Counted from the stretch's first letter, positions 23,684 to 33,157 are shown. The stretch is 34,093 nt of DNA from an uncultured Clostridia bacterium (GCA_947601445.1 CANQGD010000018.1:1-34093), one strand, 5' to 3'. Notes: generated by a model from the sequence alone, not told the origin. Made by a program: numbers and translations.

Positions 23684-24079
23684 ATGTTGGAATTACTTAA
23701 CTTTTTTGAAGATACCGAGTCGACAGGTGGAGACTGGGTCAGTAAATTGATCATGGGTATTATTTTCGTTGTGTTGATTGTAGGTTTTATTTTGCTTATG
23801 ATCATTCCGCAGAGAAAGCAAAAGAAACGTCAGCAGGAAATGATGTCACAACTTGCTATCGGCAGCATAGTCACTACCATAGGAGGCTTGGTAGGAGAGG
23901 TCGTGCAATTGGACGATACTCATATTTGGTTGCTTACCGGAATCGGCGACAACAAGACCACGATGCAATTCCTTCGTCAGGCGATTCATTCTATTGCGCC
24001 CGCTCCCGGCACTCCCGAAGCCGAGGCCTTGGAAAAAGCCGAAAAAGAGAAAGAAAACGAAATAGACGAAATAAAGTAA
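23684..24079 (+). CDS. yajC: Preprotein translocase subunit YajC
   Basis: 131 residues: single membrane helix (about 22-41, IMGIIFVVLIVGFILLMIIP) followed by PQRKQKKRQQEMMSQLAIGS and the small beta domain (IVTTIGGLVGEVV), then an acidic, Glu/Lys-rich tail. YajC is an accessory of SecDF in the Sec translocon. ATG 23684 is preceded by AAAGGAG (23672-23678); an in-frame TTG at 23663 would overlap the SD. The neighbouring secD-like gene fits the common order, but a terminator lies directly after yajC. Confidence 0.93.
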   Translation: MLELLNFFEDTESTGGDWVSKLIMGIIFVVLIVGFILLMIIPQRKQKKRQQEMMSQLAIGSIVTTIGGLVGEVVQLDDTHIWLLTGIGDNKTTMQFLRQAIHSIAPAPGTPEAEALEKAEKEKENEIDEIK

Positions 24080-24097
24080 ATTGGTCTAAATATCGTT

Positions 24098-24135
24098 ACC
24101 TCCGAATAGACTTTAATAGCTATTCGGAGGTTTTT
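24098..24135 (+). terminator. Terminator after yajC whose 3' arm contains the next gene's SD
   Basis: ACCTCCGAATAG (24098-24109) pairs perfectly with CTATTCGGAGGT (24120-24131), 10-base loop, followed by T to 24135. GGAGG at 24126-24130 in the right arm is the SD for ATG 24138, so RNA that passes the terminator would also hide that SD. Confidence 0.88.
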
Positions 24136-24137
24136 AT

Positions 24138-24512
24138 ATGGAAGCAAGCGTCAGAAAATCTACAATATTGCAAGCGGTCAAATCGGGTTTGTTGTCTTTG
24201 GTCTTTTCCTGTATAGGAATTTTGTTATTGGCTCTGATCGCCAAACTGTGCAACATAGGCGATAAAGCATTGCCTATTATAAATCAGGTGCTTAAAGTAA
24301 TTGCTATCGGCTTGGGTACTTTGATTTCCGTCAAAAACGAAAAGTTTCTGCTGAAAGCCATTATAGGCGCTGTTATTTTTTGGGCTTTGTCTTTTGCGCT
24401 GTTTGCAATCATGGGCGGTCAGATTCATTTCGGACAGATTGCTCTCGATCTCGGTATTTCGCTGGCGGTAGCGGTGATAGTTGCTTTGATAAAGAGCCGC
24501 AAGTCGGCTTGA
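24138..24512 (+). CDS. TIGR04086-family membrane protein
   Basis: 124 residues, four predicted membrane helices (about 15-35, 44-60, 70-88 and 98-116). Size, topology and the location right after yajC match the TIGR04086 family of clostridial membrane proteins, whose function is unknown. The LPIINQVLKVIAIGLGTLISVKN stretch is split across the second helix and fits my memory of the family. The SD lies inside a terminator hairpin (see 24098-24135), suggesting low or regulated translation. A strong terminator follows the gene. Confidence 0.8.
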   Translation: MEASVRKSTILQAVKSGLLSLVFSCIGILLLALIAKLCNIGDKALPIINQVLKVIAIGLGTLISVKNEKFLLKAIIGAVIFWALSFALFAIMGGQIHFGQIALDLGISLAVAVIVALIKSRKSA

Positions 24513-24577
24513 ACAGACTATTTGAGCCTGTATAGACACTGATATTTTGTTTTACGGGTAAAATGGCGGCTGATATA

Positions 24578-24610
24578 CGGCGCAGTTTTCGGTACTGCGC
24601 CGATTTTTTT
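24578..24610 (+). terminator. Intrinsic terminator after the TIGR04086 gene
   Basis: CGGCGCAGT (24578-24586) pairs with ACTGCGCCG (24594-24602), 7-base loop, then A and seven T. Confidence 0.92.
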
Positions 24611-24652
24611 ATATAAATATACTGAAATCTATCGTATAACTCAAAAAAACAA

Positions 24653-24681
24653 TTGACTAATTTTACTATAAATACTATAAT
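24653..24681 (+). promoter_or_regulatory. Sigma-A promoter of the secD-like gene
   Basis: TTGACT at 24653-24658, 17-base spacer, TATAAT at 24676-24681. Leader of about 30 bases with AAGGAG before ATG 24720. Confidence 0.9.
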
Positions 24682-24719
24682 ACAATAGTTAAGTTAGGCA
24701 AAAGTCAAGGAGACTCACA

Positions 24720-26030
24720 ATGACCGATAAAACTAAGAAAACGTTAGTTGCTTTACTGCTTTGTTTAGTATTGGCTATTACAGTAACGTTAGGCGTATTC
24801 TGTTTCATTCCCAATTTCGAATTGAACGAATTCGGAGATTATTACCAATCTGCCGCTACCGCGATACAAAAGAGCGGATCGTTTACGGATGCCGTAAAGG
24901 CGACTTATACACTCAAATTAAATGAAGAAATCGAAGGCGCAAATGCAAGCGATGTTGTTAAATCAATCAAGTCACGCCTTTCCAAAACTTACGGATACTA
25001 TGGCGCGGGCGTAGAGTACGATGAAACAACGGAGACGCTCACGGTGGAAATCCCCCGTTCAAACAATGACAACACAAGCGTAAAACCCTCCGCACAAACC
25101 ATTTTGAACAACGTAATCGTAAACGGAAAGGTAGAAATATTGAATGTGTCATATTCTTCCAATCCCAGCTATTCGGCGGACAGCGTTGTTCTTACTCAAG
25201 AACATTTCAAGCGCGCAAGGGTTCGCAGTTATATCAATCAAGATACGACGTTGTATATTTGCCGAGTAAGACTTACCAAGGAAGGTAAAGAACTCGCCGA
25301 ACAACTGCAAACGAGTACTCCGTATACCTGTGCGATAGACGAAACCTTGGAAACATGGGTTTATTGGACGGGAAGCGAGTTGCAGATTACTTATGCGTAC
25401 TCGGATGAAGCCACGAGCGAAGAACATGCAAGAGCGATGGCTGCGTATATCAGCAGCGGAGCATTGAATGCAACTCTGACTCAAGAGGGTAGCACCGAAA
25501 CGATCGAAAACAATTTCGGTTGGATTTATCTGCTTGTATTCGGGCTTGTGGTACTTGCAAGTTTCGTGTACTTTGCAATTCGCTATAAAGGTTTGTGCAT
25601 TATTCCGATCATCACTCAGGCGTTGGCGTTATTTACGTTTATGTTCTTCGGAGTATTTGTACATCTTGAAATCTTCAATATAGCTTTGGGCGTCGGCGCT
25701 ATACTCGCATATTTATTTATGACATTCTTTACGGCGTATACGTTCGATAGAATATGCAAGTATATGAAAGAGGACAAAACATATTCTTGGGCAAGATACA
25801 CCGCATTTCACGAAACGACGATTGTCAGCCTGATTGTCCACGGAAGTTTGCTTGTATTGGGCGCTATATTGTGGGTGATACCGACCCTCGTAACTGCGCC
25901 GTTGGGCAATGCGCTTGTATATGGCGCGGTGTTGTCCTTCATTGCGACCTTCTGTCTCAACAGACTGTTTGCTCTTTTGGTGAATCCCTTCTTCGAAGTA
26001 AAATCCACAAAAATCAAATCAAAAAAATAA
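24720..26030 (+). CDS. secD: Divergent SecD-like protein translocase subunit
   Basis: 436 residues. One N-terminal membrane helix (about 9-31), an extracytoplasmic P1-like domain (TYTLKLNEEIEG, SRLSKTYGYYGAGVEYDETT, VLTQEHFKRARV), then five or six C-terminal helices, the layout of SecD. The upstream yajC and the downstream recJ-rel-hemZ support this. But the GLDLQGG-like motif after the first helix is missing, and the D4 region, normally AVDANVLIFERIREE, reads MTFFTAYTFDRICKYMKED: the aspartate is lost while F-x-RI remains. No secF follows. It is thus a degenerate or specialised SecD; proton-driven activity is doubtful. Confidence 0.72.
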   Translation: MTDKTKKTLVALLLCLVLAITVTLGVFCFIPNFELNEFGDYYQSAATAIQKSGSFTDAVKATYTLKLNEEIEGANASDVVKSIKSRLSKTYGYYGAGVEYDETTETLTVEIPRSNNDNTSVKPSAQTILNNVIVNGKVEILNVSYSSNPSYSADSVVLTQEHFKRARVRSYINQDTTLYICRVRLTKEGKELAEQLQTSTPYTCAIDETLETWVYWTGSELQITYAYSDEATSEEHARAMAAYISSGALNATLTQEGSTETIENNFGWIYLLVFGLVVLASFVYFAIRYKGLCIIPIITQALALFTFMFFGVFVHLEIFNIALGVGAILAYLFMTFFTAYTFDRICKYMKEDKTYSWARYTAFHETTIVSLIVHGSLLVLGAILWVIPTLVTAPLGNALVYGAVLSFIATFCLNRLFALLVNPFFEVKSTKIKSKK

Positions 26031-26050
26031 CATAACAAATCAAGTTGCAA

Positions 26051-26080
26051 ACAGCCTTCTACTTACAAATAGAAGGCTGT
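26051..26080 (+). terminator. Perfect 10-bp hairpin overlapping the recJ ribosome binding site
   Basis: ACAGCCTTCT (26051-26060) pairs perfectly with AGAAGGCTGT (26071-26080). The following TGTGTTTT is a weak T-run. AGAAGG in the right arm is the only SD-like element for recJ, five bases before GTG 26082. It may be a terminator for secD, an RBS-blocking hairpin, or both. Confidence 0.65.
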
Positions 26081-26081
26081 T

Positions 26082-28340
26082 GTGTTTTACGAAATGAAAC
26101 AAAAATATTACAAACGTATAGTAGAGGATGAGCAAAGCGTACAATATTTGATGAGCAAAGGCATGCCCCGCGCAATAGCGGAGACTCTTTCCGTACGTAA
26201 AATAGGCAAGGATAATTACGAAAAATTTGTCGATGATAAATCCGCCTTTTATTCGCCCTTTGAAATGCCCAATATGGCTGCCGCCGTGGAAACAATCCAA
26301 TATGTTATGGAGTGCGGCGGAAAAATACTTATATATGGCGACTATGACGCGGACGGTCTGACCGCGAGCAGTATTCTTTCGCTGTTTTTTTCCGACAACG
26401 GGGTGGAAAACGATGTGATTATCCCCACGCGCGACGAAGGATACGGGTTGCATGCGGAAAACGTTTTACGAGCATTTGAAACAGATTTTTACGATTTGTT
26501 AATTACCGTAGACTGCGGTATTTCCAATGCGGAAGATATTAACAGAATCGTTTCCGAATTGGGCGTGGAAGTAATAGTCACCGATCACCACGAACTGCCC
26601 GAAGTACTGCCGGATTGCATTTGCATAAATCCTAAAATGGGCTATCCTTTTTCTTATTTGGCAGGCGCGGGCGTGGCGTGGAAATTGGTTGAAGCCATTG
26701 CGGGAATAGACGTCGCCGCAAAATACAGCGATTTGGCATGCGTGGGAACAATAGGCGATATTATGCCTTTGCAGGATGAAAATCGTGCGCTTGTTAAAAT
26801 GGGATTGTCAAATTGGCGACATAAGAGTTTAAAAAAACTCGCGGAACTTTCCAATTGTCCTTCGAATGTAACGGCGAACGATATAGCGTTGCGCATTGCT
26901 CCTAAAATAAATGCGGCAGGACGCGTCGGTTCTCCTCATGCGGCTTTGGATGTGTTACTTTGCCGCGATAAATCGGATTTGGGCAAGATAAACAAACTAT
27001 TGGAGCTTAACGAGAAACGCAAGCAGCTTTTGGAAGAAATAACGGCGCAATCCGATCTTATGTGCGACAGCAAGGTCATTGCAAAGGAACGGATGGTGTT
27101 TTTGTACAATGATCGGTGGCAACGCGGTTTATTGGGTATTGTCGCGTCGCGGTACAAAGAGAAATACAAGTTGCCCGCGGTGGTACTTACGTTGGATGAA
27201 GATTGTTATGTCGGTTCTGCGCGCGGTACCGAATCCTTGAACTTGTTCGAAATATTTGCACAATGCAAAGATTGTCTTGTTAAATTCGGCGGACACAAAG
27301 CGTCTGTCGGATTCAGCGTATCGGCGAATAGATTGTCGGAGTTTCGTCAAAAACTTACGACGGTTTTGCAGTCGATGAGCCCGGAACTGTTTGAAAAACG
27401 TTTTTACTACGACTTGGAATTGGGCAAAGATTGCGATACGGCATGCGTTATGAAACTTACGGAAAAGCTGCAACCGATGTTGCCGCAGGATAAGATAGTG
27501 TGCCGATTGACAGACAGCGTTAAATTTGCCAACTCTTTCGGCAAAGATGACGCACATTTATCGGCAACGCTTTCTTGCGGCTTGGAAATAAAGGGCTTTT
27601 TCAAGTACGGAATTTTAGCTCCGATAATTCGCAACGGAGGCAACGTGGATTTGCTGTGTACGTTGGAAACGGACAACTACACGCACGAAATTTGCGGCAT
27701 TTTGGAAGACATATCTTTGAACAATTCGGTATGTTACGACGAATTTTACAAACTCAATTTGTTGAAAAATTTTTCCGCAGACAAGCGTATGTTTGTTGAC
27801 AAAGACGTTGTTGCGCGTCATATGCTATGCGACAGCCTTGCGGTGATTTTTGACGACTACGAAACATACCTCAAATATTGTAACGAATACAATTTGACGG
27901 ATATGTGCGTTGACGTGTTTTTAGACAGCGGACAGAATAAGACTGTCGTTATTTCTCCTACGCCGCAATATGACTTCGGAAGATTCGACAAAGTAGTGTA
28001 TTTTGCCCGAGAAGGCATTTCTTTAAGTATTGCCAATGCAATATATACTGCGGTGGCGCCCGCGAGGAAAGAGTTGTATGACTTGGAATTGACTCGCGAT
28101 GTTTGTGCAAAAGTATACTCCGCTTTGCGTCGTAAAAGTAAGTTTGACAGTGTAAATGCCGTCTACGACAAATATTTGGTCGGAAATCTTTCGATAGGAC
28201 AGTTTACCGTCGCGTTGAGGGTATTCGAAGAATTGAAAATTATCAAAACTATCGATAAATACAGTGTGGAGTTTAACGACTCGGAAAAACGGGATTTGAC
28301 AACCTCGTCGATTTTCAGAGCTTTTCAAATCAAACGGTGA
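26082..28340 (+). CDS. recJ: Single-stranded-DNA-specific exonuclease RecJ
   Basis: 752 residues. 5'-3' ssDNA exonuclease of recombination and mismatch repair. DHH-family motifs: YGDYDADG at residues 85-92, ITVDCGISN, TDHHELPE from 168, and CVGTIGDIMPL; the DHHA1 motif KFGGHKASVGFS is also present, followed by an OB-like domain and a C-terminal extension as in other Bacillota RecJ. GTG 26082 is preferred because AGAAGG lies five bases upstream; ATG 26094 is an alternative start four codons later. rel follows three bases after the stop. Confidence 0.95.
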   Translation: MFYEMKQKYYKRIVEDEQSVQYLMSKGMPRAIAETLSVRKIGKDNYEKFVDDKSAFYSPFEMPNMAAAVETIQYVMECGGKILIYGDYDADGLTASSILSLFFSDNGVENDVIIPTRDEGYGLHAENVLRAFETDFYDLLITVDCGISNAEDINRIVSELGVEVIVTDHHELPEVLPDCICINPKMGYPFSYLAGAGVAWKLVEAIAGIDVAAKYSDLACVGTIGDIMPLQDENRALVKMGLSNWRHKSLKKLAELSNCPSNVTANDIALRIAPKINAAGRVGSPHAALDVLLCRDKSDLGKINKLLELNEKRKQLLEEITAQSDLMCDSKVIAKERMVFLYNDRWQRGLLGIVASRYKEKYKLPAVVLTLDEDCYVGSARGTESLNLFEIFAQCKDCLVKFGGHKASVGFSVSANRLSEFRQKLTTVLQSMSPELFEKRFYYDLELGKDCDTACVMKLTEKLQPMLPQDKIVCRLTDSVKFANSFGKDDAHLSATLSCGLEIKGFFKYGILAPIIRNGGNVDLLCTLETDNYTHEICGILEDISLNNSVCYDEFYKLNLLKNFSADKRMFVDKDVVARHMLCDSLAVIFDDYETYLKYCNEYNLTDMCVDVFLDSGQNKTVVISPTPQYDFGRFDKVVYFAREGISLSIANAIYTAVAPARKELYDLELTRDVCAKVYSALRRKSKFDSVNAVYDKYLVGNLSIGQFTVALRVFEELKIIKTIDKYSVEFNDSEKRDLTTSSIFRAFQIKR

Positions 28341-28343
28341 AAT

Positions 28344-30533
28344 ATGAATACAGAACAAGAAAAAACCGAAGTTACAATCAACAACTTTTTGTCCAAAGTG
28401 AAGCATTATTATCATGCTCACGAAATCAACAGGATAGAGGACGCATATCAGGTTGCATACAGGGCACATCAAGGACAGTTCAGAGCAAGCGGACGTCCGT
28501 ATATTACGCACCCTGTTATCGTTGCGGATATATTGATAGAAATGGGACTCGATGTGCCTACGATTTGCGCTGCTTTGTTGCATGACACGGTAGAGGATAC
28601 CTATATTACCGATGCGGATTTACGCAAGCAGTTCGGCGATGAAATCGCAAACCTTGTTGCGGGTGTAACCAAATTGGATAAAATTCAATTTCACAACAAG
28701 GAAGAAGAACAAGCCGAAAATATGCGCAAAATGTTTTTTGCGATGGCGAAAGATATTCGCGTGATGCTGATCAAGTTGGCAGACAGATTGCACAATATGC
28801 GTTCTTTGATGTACTTGTCTCCCGAAAAACAGCAGGTAATAGCAAAAGAAACGTTGGATATTTTTGCACCCATTGCGGGCAGATTGGGTATTTCTTCTAT
28901 CAAGAGCGAATTGGAAGATTTGTGTCTTAAATACCTTGATAATGCTGCTTATACGGAAATCAGCAACGGAATAGCGTTGAAAAAGCAGGAAAGAGAAGAA
29001 ATCGTACAAGGATTTATTGAGGAAGTAAAATCGGAGCTAAAAGCCAACAAAATCGAAGATTTCGACATTTACGGTAGAACAAAACACTTTTATTCCATTT
29101 ACAAAAAAATGCGCAGACAAAACAAGACGCTTGATCAAGTCTACGATTTGACTGCGGTCAGAGTTATAGTCGATACTATAAAAGATTGTTATGCGGTTTT
29201 GGGTGCAATTCACGCCCGTTGGAAGCCTATGCCGGGACGATTTAAGGATTATATCGCCGTACCGAAACCGAATATGTATCAATCACTGCACACAACAGTA
29301 ATTATCGATATAGGCGTTCACAGCTATCCTATCGAAGTGCAAATTCGTACTCACGAAATGCATAAAATAGCTGAATACGGTATCGCCGCGCATTGGAAGT
29401 ACAAGGAAGGTGTGACGGGCGTAACCGTGATGGACGACAAACTCGGATGGGTAAAAGAAGTACTTTCTTACAATGACGATTTTAAGGACAGTGCCGAATT
29501 TCTCGATCTGATTCGTAAGGATATATCGAATACCAACGAGGTATACGTGTTTACTCCAAACGGAGATGTAAAAATATTACCCGCCGACGCCACCGGACTG
29601 GATTTTGCTTATTTAATACACAGTCAAGTTGGCAACAAGTGCGTTGGCATAAAAATAAACAATAAGATAGTACCGTTGGATACCACTTTGAGCACAGGGG
29701 ATACGGTAGAAGTAATGACCAACCCCAATGCAAAAGGTCCGTCCCGCGATTGGCTGAAAATCGTCAAAACGCCTTCCGCGCGTTCTAAAATCCGTCAGTT
29801 TTTCAAACGAGAACTTAAAGACGAGTATATTCGCACGGGAAAGAGTATGATTGAGCGCGAAATAAAACATCGCAGTATTACTCCGTCCGAACTGATGACA
29901 GATGAAGCGATACAGGCTGTTTGCGACCGTTATATGTTGGCAAGCGTAGACGAAATGTTTGCCGCGGTAGGCTACGGCAGTCTTTCGCTCAATCAGGTTG
30001 TTATCAAATTGATTGCCGGCAACAAAGACGTCGCCAACAAAATTAAAACGCAACAGAACGTGCGTAAAAAGCAGGATGGCGTTTCCAAAGAAAAATCCGT
30101 CATAATAAAAGGCGTAGAAGACCTTCTTGTGAGGTTTTCACGTTGTTGTTCTCCCGTTCCGGGAGATGAGATTGTCGGTTATATTTCGCGCGGCAGAGGC
30201 GTATGCGTACATCGTGCGGATTGCCCGACGGTAAAAAATATGGAACCCGAGCGCATTGTTAAAGCGGAATGGGCAAATATGAGCGATAAAGCCACCTTCC
30301 CCGTAAGCGTTGAAATAATAGCCGAGGATAAGGGCGGTGTTTTTGCGGATATAACAAAAGTTATCACAAACGAGGGACTGTCATTTGTCGCTATCAATGC
30401 CCGCAAGGATCGAAAAGGCAATGCCGTTGCCACAATTACCGTGGAAATTTCCAATCACGAGCAGACGAATGCGCTTATGAACAGATTGCTTGCGATCCCC
30501 GCGGTGATAAACGTATATCGCACGCAAGGATGA
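28344..30533 (+). CDS. relA: Bifunctional (p)ppGpp synthetase/hydrolase (Rel)
   Basis: 729 residues, the full-length Rel of Gram-positives. Makes and degrades the alarmone (p)ppGpp in the stringent response, sensing stalled ribosomes. Domains: HD hydrolase (HDTVEDT from residue 80; RLHNMRSL), synthetase (YDLTAVRVIVD, then GRFKDYIAVPKPNMYQSLHT from 298), TGS (about 397-458), helical and zinc-finger-like CC-containing region, and C-terminal ACT. RFKD at 299-302, rather than the EXDD of monofunctional RelA, is the signature of bifunctional enzymes. It forms an operon with recJ and hemZ. Confidence 0.97.
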   Translation: MNTEQEKTEVTINNFLSKVKHYYHAHEINRIEDAYQVAYRAHQGQFRASGRPYITHPVIVADILIEMGLDVPTICAALLHDTVEDTYITDADLRKQFGDEIANLVAGVTKLDKIQFHNKEEEQAENMRKMFFAMAKDIRVMLIKLADRLHNMRSLMYLSPEKQQVIAKETLDIFAPIAGRLGISSIKSELEDLCLKYLDNAAYTEISNGIALKKQEREEIVQGFIEEVKSELKANKIEDFDIYGRTKHFYSIYKKMRRQNKTLDQVYDLTAVRVIVDTIKDCYAVLGAIHARWKPMPGRFKDYIAVPKPNMYQSLHTTVIIDIGVHSYPIEVQIRTHEMHKIAEYGIAAHWKYKEGVTGVTVMDDKLGWVKEVLSYNDDFKDSAEFLDLIRKDISNTNEVYVFTPNGDVKILPADATGLDFAYLIHSQVGNKCVGIKINNKIVPLDTTLSTGDTVEVMTNPNAKGPSRDWLKIVKTPSARSKIRQFFKRELKDEYIRTGKSMIEREIKHRSITPSELMTDEAIQAVCDRYMLASVDEMFAAVGYGSLSLNQVVIKLIAGNKDVANKIKTQQNVRKKQDGVSKEKSVIIKGVEDLLVRFSRCCSPVPGDEIVGYISRGRGVCVHRADCPTVKNMEPERIVKAEWANMSDKATFPVSVEIIAEDKGGVFADITKVITNEGLSFVAINARKDRKGNAVATITVEISNHEQTNALMNRLLAIPAVINVYRTQG

Positions 30534-30534
30534 T

Positions 30535-31941
30535 ATGAGATATTTATTTACAAATTTTTGCTATCCCACGGAAATCCACGACGTTGTCAAATTGTTTTTC
30601 AACGACGTGGAACTTTCCGATAATTCGAGCAATGCGCAATTTACGCTGACGGAAAAGGCTAACGGCAACATTTTTGTCTATGAAGCAACCGCGGAAGGGA
30701 AAAATAATGTACAAAGTGTAGACGTTGGCGAGGCGGACGAGTTGCAGGCTACACGTCTGCGTAAGCGGTATGCAAAACTCGCCATATACAATGTATTGAC
30801 GGAGTTTAGCGGCAAAAAGATGCCTTGGGGAAGTCTTACGGGCATACGTCCCACCAAATTGGCGGAGCAATTATCTCGCGAGGGTTTGGATTGGCGACAG
30901 ACTTTTACCGGTGTGTTGGGTGTATCCGAAGATAAAACGAGTCTTGTGGAAGATATTTTGCGCACACAGGGAGATTTGCGCCGATACAAGACAGGGTGTG
31001 CGGATTTATACGTAGGTATTCCATTTTGCGTAAGCCGTTGCAGTTACTGTTCTTTTACAAGCGGCGAAATCGACAGACTAAAAAAGTATATTGACCCGTA
31101 TGTAGAAGCGTTAAAACATGATATTTGCACAACAATTGCTTTTGTGCGGGAAAATGACATAAAAATAAACAACGTTTATTTCGGCGGAGGTACCCCCACA
31201 TCATTGAGCGCAGAACATTTGGACGATATTATGTCTTGTATCGATTTTCAGCCTGTCGAATATACGGTGGAGGCAGGCAGACCCGACACGATAGACCGTG
31301 ACAAAGCCGATGTGCTCAAAAAACACGGCGTACAGCGTATTTCCATTAACCCGCAAACTTTCAATCAATCCGTTTTAGACGTTATCGGACGAAAACACAC
31401 GGTCAGTGATATATATGATAAATACGAATTGGCAAAAAGTTACGGTTTTATCGTCAATATGGATTTGATTGCCGGATTGCCCACCGAAACATACGATATG
31501 TTTTGTCACAATGTGGATTCCGCCGTATCTCTCGGTGCCGACAACATAACGATACATACGCTTGCGTTAAAACATGGCAGCGCATTAAAAGAACAGAACT
31601 ATTCCGGTGCGTCCGATGTGAATAAAATGGTGGAGTATTCGCGTCGAAAACTGTATTCGGCGGGCTATGAACCATATTATATGTACAGACAGAAATATAT
31701 GGCAGACAACCTCGAAAACGTAGGGTACTGCAAACCAGGCAAGCAGTGTTTGTATAACATAGGAATCATGGAAGAAATATCCAACATTCTTGCATGCGGT
31801 GCAAATGCTATATCAAAAAAGATAATTTCTCCCGAAAACCGTATCGAACGCTCGGCAAATGCAAAAGATGTAATTACATACATTCAACGTAACGACGAAT
31901 ATATCGGCAAAAAATTCTGCCTTTTCCGTGGTGAAAAATAA
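30535..31941 (+). CDS. hemZ: HemZ-like radical SAM coproporphyrinogen III oxidase/dehydrogenase
   Basis: 468 residues. Radical SAM enzyme related to HemN. The N-terminal HemZ-specific part ends in MPWGSLTGIRPTKLAEQL; the radical SAM core has the iron-sulphur motif CxxxCxxC at Cys165, Cys169, Cys172 (GIPFCVSRCSYCSF) followed by YFGGGTPTSL. HemZ-type proteins are annotated as oxygen-independent coproporphyrinogen dehydrogenases, but related HemW proteins are haem chaperones, so activity is uncertain. The ATG starts one base after the rel stop (TGATATG). Its place after recJ-rel is conserved in Clostridia. No other haem gene is in the window. Confidence 0.9.
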   Translation: MRYLFTNFCYPTEIHDVVKLFFNDVELSDNSSNAQFTLTEKANGNIFVYEATAEGKNNVQSVDVGEADELQATRLRKRYAKLAIYNVLTEFSGKKMPWGSLTGIRPTKLAEQLSREGLDWRQTFTGVLGVSEDKTSLVEDILRTQGDLRRYKTGCADLYVGIPFCVSRCSYCSFTSGEIDRLKKYIDPYVEALKHDICTTIAFVRENDIKINNVYFGGGTPTSLSAEHLDDIMSCIDFQPVEYTVEAGRPDTIDRDKADVLKKHGVQRISINPQTFNQSVLDVIGRKHTVSDIYDKYELAKSYGFIVNMDLIAGLPTETYDMFCHNVDSAVSLGADNITIHTLALKHGSALKEQNYSGASDVNKMVEYSRRKLYSAGYEPYYMYRQKYMADNLENVGYCKPGKQCLYNIGIMEEISNILACGANAISKKIISPENRIERSANAKDVITYIQRNDEYIGKKFCLFRGEK

Positions 31942-31960
31942 ATAAGCAATAGGTAAATCA

Positions 31961-33157
31961 ATGAGAAACAAAGCCGTCAAAACTAAAAATTTCAAAAAAA
32001 GCGCCATTCGCCGTGTAATTGAGTTGGGCGTTCTCGTTGTGCTGTTTGTTGTATTGTATCTACTAAGTCTCAACCAAAAGGTATGCGAGTTTTTTGCCAC
32101 TACAATTTCACGCTTATGGATAACCGTTTTCGGAAATGTTTTCGGTTGGATTCCCATTAGCTTTTACGAATTATTTCTGATCATCGCAATTTTAGGTGCG
32201 ATAGCGTTTCTTATTATTGAAATTGTGCTTTTAGCAAAAAAGAAATGGCAGAAAGCTTTGACCGCACTGTTGATTGTTGCGATTAGCGTATTTTCATTTT
32301 TGAACGTCTATACTCTTTCCGCAAGTTTTGCATACAACCGAAATCCACTTCCGGAATATGTTTACAAGGAATACTCGGGTAATGATCTGACGTTGGAAGA
32401 AGCTGCCGAAATAGCAAAATATGTCATTAACGAAACAAATTCCGCCTACTATGCAACCGAACACGACGCCGAAGGAAATATAGTTTATCCATACAAACTG
32501 AGGGAGATGTCCAACCATATTGCCGAAGAATACAAGAGATTGGACGACGGCTATTTTTCTTCATATACTCCGGTCGGCAAGAGAATAATAAACAAAACCA
32601 TAATGAGTGAGTTGGGGATTTCCGGCGTGTTTTTCGCTCCGTTTGGCGAGGCAAACATAAACGGCATAGAAACGGGACTGTTTTTGCCGCATACTTTGGC
32701 GCACGAGATGGCTCACGGAAAGGGAGTTATGCGTGAATATGAAGCCGATCTCGTCGCGAGCTATGTATTGCTTACAAGTAATGACCCCTATTTGAGGTAC
32801 GGCGCGCTTGTGCAGTGTATGACCACTGCGATAAATATGGTTTCTCTTTATCCCAATAGTGCGGAAATAGTATCCCAATTGAATAAAATGCTCGATCCGA
32901 ACGTAATTAGCGAGTGGTCAAGGGACAGCAGAAAGTGGAGCGAATATGATACTTTGGACAGAATCGGAGAGTTTCTGAACGATTTGTATCTAAAATTGCA
33001 GAAGCAGGAAAACGGCACCGATTCTTACAGCAAGCCGGGAGAACATGTAGATACGGGGGAAAAAGATAACGACGGTGAATCGATAGTAGTTGTTCTCAGA
33101 TTTTACGATATGCAAAATCTTTTAATAAATCTATACAAGCAAGGCAAATTGACGTAA
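31961..33157 (+). CDS. DUF3810-family membrane metallopeptidase-like protein
   Basis: 398 residues. Three N-terminal membrane helices (about 20-37, 69-92 and 101-118), then a large extracytoplasmic domain with a HEMAH zinc motif at 248-252 and downstream Glu residues in REYEADLVASYV that could complete the zinc site. The FFAPFGEANINGIETGLF stretch before it and the overall layout fit DUF3810, an uncharacterised family with an intact HExxH. The C-terminal tail is Asp/Glu/Gly-rich. Start ATG 31961 has only a weak SD (AATAGG). It follows hemZ by 19 bases and is probably co-transcribed. Substrate unknown. Confidence 0.82.
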   Translation: MRNKAVKTKNFKKSAIRRVIELGVLVVLFVVLYLLSLNQKVCEFFATTISRLWITVFGNVFGWIPISFYELFLIIAILGAIAFLIIEIVLLAKKKWQKALTALLIVAISVFSFLNVYTLSASFAYNRNPLPEYVYKEYSGNDLTLEEAAEIAKYVINETNSAYYATEHDAEGNIVYPYKLREMSNHIAEEYKRLDDGYFSSYTPVGKRIINKTIMSELGISGVFFAPFGEANINGIETGLFLPHTLAHEMAHGKGVMREYEADLVASYVLLTSNDPYLRYGALVQCMTTAINMVSLYPNSAEIVSQLNKMLDPNVISEWSRDSRKWSEYDTLDRIGEFLNDLYLKLQKQENGTDSYSKPGEHVDTGEKDNDGESIVVVLRFYDMQNLLINLYKQGKLT

